A DNA stretch of 16,566 bases from CAYSDL01 sp964429875 (GCA_964429875.1 CAYSDL010000032.1:1-16566), one strand, 5' to 3'. Numbered from the stretch's first letter, positions 1 to 8,684 are shown. Translations and numbers: made by a program. The notes: generated from the letters alone by a model not told the origin.

Positions 1-2
1 AT

Positions 3-1151
3 GAACCTGATTTTGGATTTGATTGTTATGTAAATAATGAATTTTGTGAAGATTTCAATGGAGATGGTGTAACAGATGCCTGGCTTGGTGATGGATGGTG
101 TGATGATGGTGCTTGGGGTGTTGATTTCCAATGTGAAGAATATAGTTTTGATTGTGGTGATTGTGGAGATGAATTTTCTAATACATTTGGATATTGTGAT
201 GGGATCCCAGAAAGTTATAGCTTCGTTCACGATGGTCTTGTAAGACAATATTACCTATATGAACCTGCCCTCCTAGAAGAAGGTGCTCCTTTAGTCTTTG
301 TTATGCATGGTTATGGTGGTTCAGCAAATGGAATAATAAGTTATTCTGGAATGAATGCTATTGCTGATCAATATGGTTTTGCTGTTTGCTATCCAAATGG
401 TACGATTGATCAGTCTGGTGCTAGGTTTTGGAATGTTGGTTATAGTATGCATCAAAATGAAATAGTAAATGATGTTGATTTTTTATCATCATTAGCACAA
501 TATCTTCAAGAAGAATATAATCTTAGTAGTCAAAATACTTTTTCTACAGGGATGTCAAATGGAGGAGATATATCCTATATGCTGGCTTGTCAAGCTCCTA
601 ATATTTTCAGTGCTATTGCTCCTGTTGCAGGTTGTATGATGACTTGGATTTTTGAATCATGTGATCCATCCCTATCTATTCCTGTTCTTGAAATACATGG
701 CACAAATGATAATGTTACATGGTGGGAAGGAGATCCTAATGACTTGGGGGGATGGGGTCCTTATGTTGGAACTGAAGAAGGCATAGAGTTATGGGTTGAT
801 ATTAATTCCTGTACAAGTAATGAAAATAATTTTCTCCTTGGCATGAATACAATTAAGCATAGATATTTTGACTGTATAGATAATAAAGAAGTTTGGCTTT
901 ATGAAGTTGTAAATGGAGGTCATGATTGGCCAAACTATTCGAGTCAAGAAATTTGGAATTTTTTCTTACAGTTTATAACATCTTCTGGAGATTTGAATGG
1001 AGATGGAAATATAAATGTTCTAGATGTTATTGCCACAATTAATATTATCTTACAATCAGAAGGATATAATAGTTTAGCTGATATTAACAATGATGGAGTT
1101 ATTAATATCTTGGATATCGTTGCATTGGTTGGAATAATATTAGGAAATTAA
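3..1151 (+). CDS. Secreted PHB-depolymerase-type esterase with LNR-like module and dockerin (5' partial)
   Basis: The reading frame is open from the left edge, so the start is outside the window; the first internal ATG (303) lies inside the hydrolase domain and is not a real start. The order is: a Cys/Asp-rich module (about 24-165) resembling a Lin-12/Notch repeat (GDGWCDDG, FDCGDCGD); an alpha/beta hydrolase of the LpqC/poly(3-hydroxybutyrate) depolymerase type (COG3509, related to feruloyl and acetylxylan esterases); and a dockerin pair (987-1148). HGYGG forms the oxyanion region. The catalytic triad is readable: Ser in GMSNGG (codon 555), Asp in HGTND (codon 708) and His in GGHDW (codon 921). 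The protein probably acts outside the cell on a polyester or an ester-linked polysaccharide; the substrate cannot be told. It is a paralogue of the gene at 6536. Family is certain, substrate is not. Confidence 0.9.
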   Translation, partial: EPDFGFDCYVNNEFCEDFNGDGVTDAWLGDGWCDDGAWGVDFQCEEYSFDCGDCGDEFSNTFGYCDGIPESYSFVHDGLVRQYYLYEPALLEEGAPLVFVMHGYGGSANGIISYSGMNAIADQYGFAVCYPNGTIDQSGARFWNVGYSMHQNEIVNDVDFLSSLAQYLQEEYNLSSQNTFSTGMSNGGDISYMLACQAPNIFSAIAPVAGCMMTWIFESCDPSLSIPVLEIHGTNDNVTWWEGDPNDLGGWGPYVGTEEGIELWVDINSCTSNENNFLLGMNTIKHRYFDCIDNKEVWLYEVVNGGHDWPNYSSQEIWNFFLQFITSSGDLNGDGNINVLDVIATINIILQSEGYNSLADINNDGVINILDIVALVGIILGN

Positions 1152-1455
1152 CTTAACTTGAGATGGTTGAAAAAAATCTGCTTATCTAAATAACCATTTT
1201 CAAATTTTTATCCATAAAATTAACATAGCATTAACTGTTGAAATAGAATTTATTTAGTTCTTTAATCTTAAGTATTTTTAGAAAAAGTTTTTTTTGATAT
1301 TTATTGCTATCTGACCCTCATATCTATATTTATCAAATTCTAAATATTTACTAATAACTATTTTTAATTTTATAAAATTCATTCAATTGTATTATGAAAT
1401 ATTTTTAATAATAAACCTTTTTATAAAGGCAGCATTATGTACGTAATTTAATAGT
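1152..1455. other. 304-bp non-coding gap upstream of typA
   Basis: This gap is very AT-rich and no convincing gene is seen on either strand. It probably holds the terminator of the esterase gene and the promoter and leader of typA. A -10-like TATAAA lies at 1422-1427, but its upstream partner (ATATTT, 1399-1404) is poor and such hexamers are common by chance here. The typA start has no Shine-Dalgarno sequence. Confidence 0.5.
1159..1209 (+). terminator. Weak candidate terminator after the esterase gene
   Basis: An imperfect inverted repeat, with arms TGAGATGGTT (1159-1168) and AACCATTTTCA (1192-1202) and a loop of about 23 nt, is followed by AATTTTTA. It starts 8 nt after the esterase stop. 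The arms need a bulge and the loop is long, so this is a weak candidate. Confidence 0.25.
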
Positions 1456-3285
1456 ATGATTAATAATAAATTTAGAAATATTGCAATTATTGCTCATGTT
1501 GATCATGGGAAAACAACTCTTGTTGATGGTCTCTTGCATCAAAGTGGCACATTTAAAACTCATGAAACTATTGCTGATAGAGTTATGGATTCTATGGATT
1601 TAGAAAAAGAACGTGGAATAACAATTACTGCAAAAAATACAGCTGTCTTCTACAAGGATATAAAAATAAATATTCTTGATACTCCAGGGCATGCTGATTT
1701 TGGAGGAGAGGTAGAAAGAAGTCTTAATTTAGTTAATGGGGTTCTACTTTTGGTTGATGCTAGTGAGGGTCCTCTTCCTCAAACTAGATTTGTTCTTCAA
1801 AAAGCATTATTGATGAATCTTCCTATAATAGTGATTATCAATAAAATTGATAGACCTGATTCTAGAATTAAAGAAGTTTTAAATGAAATTTATGATCTTT
1901 TTATAGATTTAGATGCAAATGATGATCAGATTGATTTCCCAATTGTTTATACTAATGCTAAAGATGGGGTCGCTCATATTGATCTAGAAGATAATTCTAC
2001 TGATTTATCCTCATTGTTTGATTTAATAATAGAAAAATTTTCTGGACCAGATGTAGATGATAAATATAAAACACAATTTTTGATAACAAACATTGATTAT
2101 GATCCATATGTTGGACAAGTGGCAGTTGGTATACTTAGCAATGGTACGATTCAGTTAAATAATAGATATAGTTTATGTACTGAGAATGGTATTAATAGTG
2201 ATCAAAAATTATCTGCATGTTACACATTTAAAGGATTAGAAAAAGTTAAAGTTGAAAAATTAGAAGCGGGTGATATCATTGCAATTGCTGGTATAGAAAA
2301 TATTAATATAGGTGATACAGTATCATCTAATGAAGATCCTGAGCCTTTACCACGAATTAAAATTGATGCTCCTACAGTTTCAATGTTTTTTCATGTTAAC
2401 AATGGACCATTCTCTGGAAAAGAAGGCAAATTTTTAACATCAAGACATTTAAGTGATAGATTGCAAAAAGAGATACTTGGGAATGTTTCTTTGAAAGTAA
2501 AAAATACAGAACATACAGATGTTTTTGAAGTATGTGGTAGAGGCGAATTACAAATGGCTATTCTTATTGAAACAATGAGGAGAGAGGGATATGAATTCAT
2601 GGTTTCAAAACCTCAAGTTATTACAAAGGAAAAGAACGGTAAGATTTTAGAGCCTGTTGAAAATATTTATTTAGATATACAAGAGGAACATGTTGGGGTT
2701 ATAACAGAAAAATTGTCTAAACGTAAAGGACGTATGACCCATCTTCATAATAATGGATATGGAAGATCAACTCTTGAATTTAAAATACCATCTAGAGGAT
2801 TAATTGGATTTAGAAGTGAATTTTTAACAGATACAAAAGGTTCTGGGATTATGAATACTCTTTTTGATTCTTATATGCCATGGTTTGGACAAATTATACA
2901 AAGGAATACAGGTGTCCTTGTTGCAGATAGACCTGGGAAAGTCACTTCTTATGCCTGCCACGCAATGGTTGATAGAGGGGAACTATTTATCAATGTTAAT
3001 TCTGAGGTATATAAAGGAATGGTAATTGGTGAGAGAAATCGAGAAGGAGATTTAGATGTTAATATTATTAGAGAAAAAAAATTAACAAATGTTAGATCTT
3101 CTACATCTGATGCAACCGTTGTTTTGCGTCCTCCAAAAAATTTATCTTTAGATCAGTGTATTGAATTCATTTCAGAAGATGAATTATTAGAAATCACTCC
3201 AACAAATATTCGTATGAGAAAAATGGAGTTAGACATAAATAAAAGATTAGCATTAAAGAAAAAAAATAAAAAATCTTCAGATTAA
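1456..3285 (+). CDS. typA: TypA/BipA ribosome-associated translational GTPase
   Basis: This is a full-length (609 aa) translational GTPase of the EF-G/LepA superfamily. It binds the ribosome and supports growth under stress and late steps of large-subunit assembly. All G motifs are visible: P-loop AHVDHGKT (residues 13-20), RGITI switch I, DTPGHADFGGEVER switch II, NKID, and a later TNAKDG. EF-Tu-like domain 2 follows at about 205-300, then EF-G-like domains (GRGELQMAILIETMRREG) and the BipA-specific C-terminal domain (from about 485). The C-terminus ends in a Lys-rich tail (KKKNKK). The ATG at 1456 places the P-loop at the usual distance from the N-terminus; no Shine-Dalgarno site precedes it. 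It stands apart from its neighbours: a 304-bp gap lies upstream and a dockerin relic directly downstream. Confidence 0.98.
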   Translation: MINNKFRNIAIIAHVDHGKTTLVDGLLHQSGTFKTHETIADRVMDSMDLEKERGITITAKNTAVFYKDIKINILDTPGHADFGGEVERSLNLVNGVLLLVDASEGPLPQTRFVLQKALLMNLPIIVIINKIDRPDSRIKEVLNEIYDLFIDLDANDDQIDFPIVYTNAKDGVAHIDLEDNSTDLSSLFDLIIEKFSGPDVDDKYKTQFLITNIDYDPYVGQVAVGILSNGTIQLNNRYSLCTENGINSDQKLSACYTFKGLEKVKVEKLEAGDIIAIAGIENINIGDTVSSNEDPEPLPRIKIDAPTVSMFFHVNNGPFSGKEGKFLTSRHLSDRLQKEILGNVSLKVKNTEHTDVFEVCGRGELQMAILIETMRREGYEFMVSKPQVITKEKNGKILEPVENIYLDIQEEHVGVITEKLSKRKGRMTHLHNNGYGRSTLEFKIPSRGLIGFRSEFLTDTKGSGIMNTLFDSYMPWFGQIIQRNTGVLVADRPGKVTSYACHAMVDRGELFINVNSEVYKGMVIGERNREGDLDVNIIREKKLTNVRSSTSDATVVLRPPKNLSLDQCIEFISEDELLEITPTNIRMRKMELDINKRLALKKKNKKSSD

Positions 3286-3304
3286 ATAAATCATAAAAAC
3301 CTTA

Positions 3305-3367
3305 TTATTTTGTATATTTATTATATTAGATGTTGTTTTAATTGTAAATATTATTTTAAAGAACTAG
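3305..3367 (+). pseudogene. Relic of a dockerin-domain gene (last helix and stop only)
   Basis: From 3326 to 3367 the plus strand reads LDVVLIVNIILKN followed by TAG, which closely matches the last helix of the dockerin pairs in this window (VLDVVLLINIIL in the next gene). Upstream the frame is open only to a stop at 3287-3289, and the residues before LDVV no longer look like a dockerin. There is no start codon. I read it as the 3' stub of a dockerin-bearing gene whose body was deleted or replaced. It is in the same frame as the following sugar dehydrogenase but separated from it by the TAG. Confidence 0.7.
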
Positions 3368-3373
3368 AAATTT

Positions 3374-4681
3374 ATGAATAGCATATTAAAAATATCACTT
3401 TTTGCAATAATATTAAATTTTAGCTTAAAAGCAGACTATGAAGTTGTTGATGCATTCCCAAATTTAACTTTTAATGATCCCGTTGGAATTTACCATGCAG
3501 GTGATAACTCAGATAGAGTTTTTGTTATAGAGCAAGAAGGAAGAATAAAAGTTTTTAATAATGATGAAAATGCAGGTAGTGCTGATATTTTTTTAAATAT
3601 TACATCTATTGTAGATCAAGATGGAGGATATACTGAAGAAGGACTTTTAGGGTTAGCATTTCATCCTAATTATAGTGAAAATGGTTATTTTTATGTTAAC
3701 TATACTTCTCATGGTCCTAGAAGAAATGTCATTGCAAGGTATAGTGTGCATGAAAACAATCCTAATCAAGCAGACCCTGACTCAGAATTTGTAATTTTAG
3801 AAGTAAATCAACCATATACAAATCATAATGGAGGGCAATTAGGGTTTGGCCCAGATGGTTATTTATACATCATCTTCGGTGATGGTGGCTCAGCAGGAGA
3901 CCCTCTTGGACATGGCCAAAATTTATCAACCCTTTTAGGTTCTTTAATTAGAATTGATATTGATAATCCATCTAATGGATTAAACTATGGTATTCCTACT
4001 GATAATCCTTTTATAGCTCATTCATCAGCTAGAGATGAAATTTATGCGTATGGTTTACGAAATATGTGGAGGTTTAATTGGGACTCAGAAACAGGGTTTT
4101 TATGGGGAGCTGATGTAGGCCAAAATGCATATGAAGAGATTGATATTATTTATAGTGGATTAAATTATGGTTGGAATGTAATGGAAGGAAATCATTGTTA
4201 TCCAACAGGATCTAATTGTAATGCTGAAGGTTTTGAGCCTCCAGTATGGGAATATGAACTTTATGTGAATGGTGTTTGTTCTATAACGGGAGGTTTTGTA
4301 TATAGAGGGAACACTGTATTGAGTTTAATAGGAAAGTATGTTTATGGAGATTGGTGTACAGGTGATATGTGGGCGCTTACATATTCAGAGGATGGAAACC
4401 ATATTAATGAACATTTGTTAGTATCTGGAATTAATATCACTTCATTTGGTTTAGATGAGCATAATGAATTGTTATTTTGTGGAAACGAAAGTATATATAA
4501 GTTGATATCTAATGATGGAGATTTGAATAATGATGGAGAAATTAATGTCCTTGATGTTGTTTCTATTATAAATCTTATTTTAGATAATAGTTTTCAATCT
4601 AATGCAGATTTAAATAATGATAATAGCATTGATGTTCTTGATGTCGTTTTGCTTATAAATATCATTTTAAGAATTAATTAA
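3374..4681 (+). CDS. Secreted PQQ-dependent sugar dehydrogenase (GSDH family) with C-terminal dockerin
   Basis: This 435-aa protein belongs to the soluble glucose/aldose sugar dehydrogenase family (GSDH beta-propeller, as in YliI and sGDH), which oxidises sugars to lactones using PQQ and calcium. A signal peptide covers residues 1-20 (cleavage likely at SLKA|D). Family hallmarks are EEGLLGLAFHP (88-98), NHNGGQLGFGPDG (150-162) with His151 as the expected catalytic base, FGDGG (168-172), GLRN with Arg228, and GADVGQNAYEEID (245-257). Several Cys after 275 may form disulfides. Residues 382-435 are a dockerin pair (GDLNNDGEINVLDVV, then ADLNNDNSIDVLDVV). The ATG at 3374 is the start that gives the signal peptide. 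Its stop abuts the ATG of the next gene with no spacer, suggesting one transcript. Whether PQQ is used in vivo and the sugar substrate are unknown. Confidence 0.92.
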   Translation: MNSILKISLFAIILNFSLKADYEVVDAFPNLTFNDPVGIYHAGDNSDRVFVIEQEGRIKVFNNDENAGSADIFLNITSIVDQDGGYTEEGLLGLAFHPNYSENGYFYVNYTSHGPRRNVIARYSVHENNPNQADPDSEFVILEVNQPYTNHNGGQLGFGPDGYLYIIFGDGGSAGDPLGHGQNLSTLLGSLIRIDIDNPSNGLNYGIPTDNPFIAHSSARDEIYAYGLRNMWRFNWDSETGFLWGADVGQNAYEEIDIIYSGLNYGWNVMEGNHCYPTGSNCNAEGFEPPVWEYELYVNGVCSITGGFVYRGNTVLSLIGKYVYGDWCTGDMWALTYSEDGNHINEHLLVSGINITSFGLDEHNELLFCGNESIYKLISNDGDLNNDGEINVLDVVSIINLILDNSFQSNADLNNDNSIDVLDVVLLINIILRIN

Positions 4682-5938
4682 ATGAGTGTTTATGTAAAAT
4701 TATTATTTTTTGCTATTCCTTCATTTGCTTTTTTAATAGCTGTAGAAATGTTTTTTGCTAAAATAAAAGGGATGAAAATAAATCATTCAGCAGATATGAT
4801 TTCAAGCCTGAGTTCAGGTCTTAGTAATACAATTAAAGATGCAGTGAAATTTGGTTTTGCTATTATTAGTTATTCATGGTTTGTTGATCATTTAACTATT
4901 TATAAGTTAGAACCCCTATGGCTTGCTGTTACATTTGCATTTATAGTAGAGGATTTTGGGGGGTACTGGATTCATAGATTTAATCACAGAATTAATATTC
5001 TTTGGAATACCCATGTTATACATCATAGTAGTGAAGAATTTAATTTATCATGTGCATTAAGACAATCAATCTCACAGACATTTAAATTTTTTACTTTTTT
5101 ATGGCTCCCCGCAGCTTTTATGGGTATCCCCGTAGAAATTTTTGCTATTCTTGCACCCCTACATCTTTTTCTTCAATTTTGGTATCATACAAGGTTAATT
5201 GATAAGATGGGTATACTAGAATATATACTTGTTACACCTTCTCATCATAGAGTTCACCATGCTATAAATCCTGAATATCTCGATAAAAATTATAGTCAAG
5301 TTTTTATTATATGGGATAAGATTTTTGGAACTTTTCAAGTTGAATTAGATGAAGTTAAACCAGTATATGGAATTTTAAGACCTGCCTCTACATGGAATCC
5401 AATAATTATTAATTTTAAACATTTACTGCAATTAATTAAAGATGCCTGGAACACAGAAAAAATAGTAGACAAGTTTAAAATTTGGTTTATGCCAACAGGG
5501 TGGAGACCTTCTGATGTTGATGCGAAATTTCCTTTAAAACATATAGAAGATCCTTATTCTCTAGTTAAATACAAGACAAATAATTCTTCTTTTCTTCTAA
5601 CTTGGACATGGTTCCAATATATGATTACAGTATTGTTAATGTTTCATTTATTTATAATTATACCAGATTATAGTATGCTGATGTATTACTTATATGCTAT
5701 TTTTTTAATAACTCAAATTTTTTCATTTACCTCAACTCTAGATTATAAGTTTTATGCTGTTACAGCTGATATATTAAAATTGGTTTTAGGATTGATGATT
5801 ATTTATTATCAAAATTATTCTTGGTTTGGTTTAAATGAATTTTTTGTAATAGGATTTGTTACATATATAATTTTTTCAGTAATAATAACTTGCTATTTTT
5901 ATAGTACAAATAAGAGGAATGAATTAATTATTTCATAA
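4682..5938 (+). CDS. Fatty acid hydroxylase/sterol desaturase family membrane enzyme, alkylglycerol monooxygenase-like
   Basis: This is a 418-aa multi-pass membrane protein of the di-iron FA_hydroxylase superfamily. The histidine clusters are HRFNH (98-102), HVIHH (111-115) and HHRVHH (188-193), with His161 a possible extra ligand. The stretch HHSSEEFNLSCALRQS (114-129) is close to alkylglycerol monooxygenase (AGMO/TMEM195), which hydroxylates the ether-linked carbon of glyceryl ethers; this is stronger evidence than membership of the broad family. Hydrophobic segments lie at about 5-23, 55-68, 80-96 and 135-165, with several more after 305. The C-terminal extension also resembles the AGMO layout rather than short sterol desaturases. 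The ATG lies directly on the preceding TAA, so translation is probably coupled. The reaction is inferred from family; a sterol or carotenoid substrate is not excluded. Confidence 0.87.
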   Translation: MSVYVKLLFFAIPSFAFLIAVEMFFAKIKGMKINHSADMISSLSSGLSNTIKDAVKFGFAIISYSWFVDHLTIYKLEPLWLAVTFAFIVEDFGGYWIHRFNHRINILWNTHVIHHSSEEFNLSCALRQSISQTFKFFTFLWLPAAFMGIPVEIFAILAPLHLFLQFWYHTRLIDKMGILEYILVTPSHHRVHHAINPEYLDKNYSQVFIIWDKIFGTFQVELDEVKPVYGILRPASTWNPIIINFKHLLQLIKDAWNTEKIVDKFKIWFMPTGWRPSDVDAKFPLKHIEDPYSLVKYKTNNSSFLLTWTWFQYMITVLLMFHLFIIIPDYSMLMYYLYAIFLITQIFSFTSTLDYKFYAVTADILKLVLGLMIIYYQNYSWFGLNEFFVIGFVTYIIFSVIITCYFYSTNKRNELIIS

Positions 5939-5954
5939 ATAATAGGAGATTGAG

Positions 5955-6533
5955 ATGAGTGAACAAATTGTGCAGAAGAAAAATTCTATATCAATCGAAG
6001 AACTATATAAAAGTTCTTTTAAAATATTAATTGATAATATAGTTGTGTGTATTGCAAATACATTTATACTTGTAATTGTTTGTTTTCTTTTTGCTATAAC
6101 TATTATTGGGCTATTGGCTCTTCCCGCAATTGTTGGGGGTTATGTGGGCTCAATGATCAGACTTATTACAGGAGAAAAAGTTGATATAGGAGATTTTATT
6201 AAGATTGGTCTTGATAGTTTTGGTTCCTTATTGGGAGCTAAAATAATATATCAATTAGGTGTATTTGTTGGATGTTGTTTTTTTATTTTACCAGGAATAT
6301 ATCTGATGATGAAATGGTCTTTTGTTAATCATATAATAATTAATGAGAAAAAATCTATTAGTGATGCATTTAATGGCTCAAGTCAAATGACAACTAATTT
6401 ATTATGGAATATTTTTGTGATTTGGATATTGAATGCTATTCTTTCTGCTATTTGTGGTCCATTCTTTTTTGTATCTACTCCATTTGTCACTATTGTTTTT
6501 GCAAAATATTATCTTAGTCTTTTAGATAACTAA
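5955..6533 (+). CDS. Hypothetical multi-pass membrane protein
   Basis: This 192-aa protein has hydrophobic segments at about 28-55, 56-70 (Gly-rich), 95-118, 150-168 and 170-188. The stretch LPGIYLMMKWSF (112-123), followed by a polar segment and SISDAFNGSSQMTTN (134-148), resembles the membrane proteins related to DUF975 and the membrane domain of glycerophosphodiester phosphodiesterases, but no catalytic domain is present. Function is unknown. It sits between the AGMO-like enzyme and an esterase, so a role in membrane lipid or secreted-protein handling is possible but unsupported. The start is well fixed by AGGAG (5944-5948) six nucleotides before the ATG, one of the few clear Shine-Dalgarno sites in the window. 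Confidence 0.8.
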   Translation: MSEQIVQKKNSISIEELYKSSFKILIDNIVVCIANTFILVIVCFLFAITIIGLLALPAIVGGYVGSMIRLITGEKVDIGDFIKIGLDSFGSLLGAKIIYQLGVFVGCCFFILPGIYLMMKWSFVNHIIINEKKSISDAFNGSSQMTTNLLWNIFVIWILNAILSAICGPFFFVSTPFVTIVFAKYYLSLLDN

Positions 6534-6535
6534 AT

Positions 6536-7543
6536 ATGCTTATTTTCATATGTATATTTTTTTCACTTTCATTCTGCCAATGGTTTGATATTAATCATCA
6601 AAATATGTTACGTTCATATTATGTTTCTTACCCCGAAAATGTTGATTCTCAAAGTGAGGAATTAATACCGTTGATAATAAATATGCATGGCTATGGAGGT
6701 AATGCATCTGGACAGATTTATTATAGCCAGATGGATGATTTTGCTCACGAGCAAAATATAGCGGTAGTATATCCTCAAGGGCTTAATAACTCATGGAATG
6801 TATTTACATACTGGGATAACAATCCATATGATGATGTTGGGTTTATAAGTTTAATGATTAATGCTATAGCTGAAGATTATAATATAGATTTAGATCAAGT
6901 TTATGCATGTGGTATGTCCAATGGTGGTTACATGGCATATAGACTTGCCTGTGATTTATCTAATAAAATTGCAGCTTTTGGATCAGTGACAGGAAACTTA
7001 ATGTTAAATAGTCAATTTGGAGATTGTCAAGATCAGGAAAGAGATATCCCTATTATTCATTTTCATGGAACATTTGATTCTGTTGTAAATTATTTTCCAC
7101 CTTCTTTTGATGGAGCCTTGACTATTGAAGAATCAATTGATTTTTGGAGCGAACATAATGATCTTTCAGATGAGTTGATAGAACAAATTAGTATTAATGT
7201 TGAAAAATATACTTATTCTAGTGAATATTCCTCTGCAAAATTTATTCACTATAAAGTTTATGGTGGTGGCCATGAATGGTTTAATTATAATTGGGGCTTT
7301 CACTCAAGTGAAGAATTAATTAATTTTTTTTTAAATTATAGATTATCAGATTTTATAGATAATGATGTACTTTTAGGTGATTTAAATCAAGATGAAATAG
7401 TAAATATTCAAGATGTAATTCTTATAATAAATTTAATATTAAACTCGAATTTCAATAGTTTAGCTGATTTAACTCAAGATGGCCAGGTTGATGTTTTAGA
7501 TATTGTTTATATTTTAAACATTATTTTAAATGTTAATGATTAG
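6536..7543 (+). CDS. Secreted PHB-depolymerase-type esterase with C-terminal dockerin
   Basis: This 335-aa secreted alpha/beta hydrolase is of the LpqC/poly(3-hydroxybutyrate) depolymerase type (COG3509). A signal peptide covers about residues 1-15 (LSFCQ is not a good lipobox, so signal peptidase I is more likely). The oxyanion region is HGYGG (51-55). The triad is Ser128 (GMSNGG), Asp181 (HGTFD) and His246 (GGGHEW). A dockerin pair occupies 281-335 (GDLNQDEIVNIQDVI, then ADLTQDGQVDVLDIV). The first loop has GDLNQDEIVN where its paralogues have GDLN.DG, so its calcium loop is less canonical. It is a complete paralogue of the esterase at the left edge but has no room for the Cys-rich module. 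It starts 2 nt after the previous stop and belongs to the same run of genes. The substrate (polyester, feruloyl or acetyl esters) cannot be decided. Confidence 0.92.
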   Translation: MLIFICIFFSLSFCQWFDINHQNMLRSYYVSYPENVDSQSEELIPLIINMHGYGGNASGQIYYSQMDDFAHEQNIAVVYPQGLNNSWNVFTYWDNNPYDDVGFISLMINAIAEDYNIDLDQVYACGMSNGGYMAYRLACDLSNKIAAFGSVTGNLMLNSQFGDCQDQERDIPIIHFHGTFDSVVNYFPPSFDGALTIEESIDFWSEHNDLSDELIEQISINVEKYTYSSEYSSAKFIHYKVYGGGHEWFNYNWGFHSSEELINFFLNYRLSDFIDNDVLLGDLNQDEIVNIQDVILIINLILNSNFNSLADLTQDGQVDVLDIVYILNIILNVND

Positions 7544-7558
7544 CCGTAAATTTTTATT

Positions 7559-8680
7559 ATGAAAAAAATATTTAAAAAATATGATATGCCTATATTATTT
7601 TCATTAATAATCCTCCCTTTATTAAGTATAATATGGACTCCTATTTATATTTATTATAATGGAATATTCTGGCAAGAACCTGTAATGCTATTTTTAGGTT
7701 GGTTTATATCAGGGACAGGGATTACGGTAGGCTATCATAGACTGTTTTCTCATAAAGCATTTAAGACTTATCCTCTAATTGAATGGTTGTATATGTTTAT
7801 GGGTTCTATGGCATTACAAAATACAATTATTCATTGGTGCTCAGATCACAGAAGACATCATAAAAAACTTGATACAGAAGATGACCCTTATAGCATTAAA
7901 AAAGGCTTTCTCCATGCACATGTAGGCTGGATAGTTAAGAAAAATGTTCAATGTATTGAAAATGTTTCTGATTTGGAAGAAAAGTCATCAATAAAATTCC
8001 AAAATAAATATTATTGGTTGATAGCACTTTCATTATCCTTTGTAGTACCTTTATTAATTGGCTCTTTATACGGAAGGCCTATTGGAGGATTACTTTGGGG
8101 TGGAATTATTAGGGTGACATTGGTACATCACTTTACTTTTTTTATTAATTCTTTCTGCCACTTTATAGGTAAAAGAAATTATGATATAAATACTACAGCA
8201 AGAGATTCTTGGTTAATGGCATTTTTTACATTTGGTGAAGGGTACCATAATTTCCATCATAAATTCCAGTGGGATTATAGAAATGGTATTAAATGGTATA
8301 GTTTTGATCCAAGCAAATGGATAATTAAAACTCTTTCATATTTCAATATTACTTATAGCTTAAGAAAAGCCCCTACTTATAGCATTATATCTGCAAAAAT
8401 TGATACTTTAAATAATAAAATAAAACAAATTTCAGTAAATAATAATTATAGTAATAGGGTTTTATCTATTACAAATGATACAACTAAGAATTTAAAATTA
8501 TTAAAAGCATTAGAAACAAAGTATGAGTTAAAGAAAAAAATATATATATCTAAATTTGAAAAACTAAGATATGAGCATAGTATAAAAAATTATGAGAAAG
8601 AGTTAGAAAAATCAATAAGCTCTCTAATGATAATATTATATAATTTGAAAAATCATATATCACCAACACATTTAAGTTGA
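7559..8680 (+). CDS. Acyl-CoA delta-9-type fatty acid desaturase with long C-terminal extension
   Basis: This is a membrane di-iron desaturase of the OLE1/stearoyl-CoA desaturase family (COG1398), introducing a double bond into saturated acyl chains. The three histidine boxes are in canonical order: HRLFSH (60-65), HRRHH (97-101) and HNFHH (230-234). HH at 190-191 and the phrases TVGYHRLFSH, TEDDPYS and FGEGYHNFHH are typical. Membrane segments lie at about 10-30, 40-58, 75-92, 150-172 and 180-198. The family core ends near 270. The remaining 100 residues are Lys/Asn-rich, probably helical and cytoplasmic, and longer than usual. It is 15 nt after the esterase gene and 4 nt before the next. 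The start has no Shine-Dalgarno site. In this context it probably tunes membrane fluidity. Confidence 0.93.
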   Translation: MKKIFKKYDMPILFSLIILPLLSIIWTPIYIYYNGIFWQEPVMLFLGWFISGTGITVGYHRLFSHKAFKTYPLIEWLYMFMGSMALQNTIIHWCSDHRRHHKKLDTEDDPYSIKKGFLHAHVGWIVKKNVQCIENVSDLEEKSSIKFQNKYYWLIALSLSFVVPLLIGSLYGRPIGGLLWGGIIRVTLVHHFTFFINSFCHFIGKRNYDINTTARDSWLMAFFTFGEGYHNFHHKFQWDYRNGIKWYSFDPSKWIIKTLSYFNITYSLRKAPTYSIISAKIDTLNNKIKQISVNNNYSNRVLSITNDTTKNLKLLKALETKYELKKKIYISKFEKLRYEHSIKNYEKELEKSISSLMIILYNLKNHISPTHLS

Positions 8681-8684
8681 AACT

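Noticed and set aside
1278..1382. A 34-codon minus-strand frame in the gap before typA (MNFIKLKIVIS..., ending KKNFF)
   Set aside because: Too short and too AT-driven, with no start signal and no recognisable family; random frames of this length are expected in such DNA.
2391..2600. A minus-strand frame inside typA
   Set aside because: Lies wholly within the typA coding sequence and has no protein-like motif.
6536..6586. Lipoprotein signal (LSFC) on the second esterase
   Set aside because: Phe at -1 does not fit the lipobox, which wants Gly, Ala or Ser there; an ordinary signal peptide is more likely.
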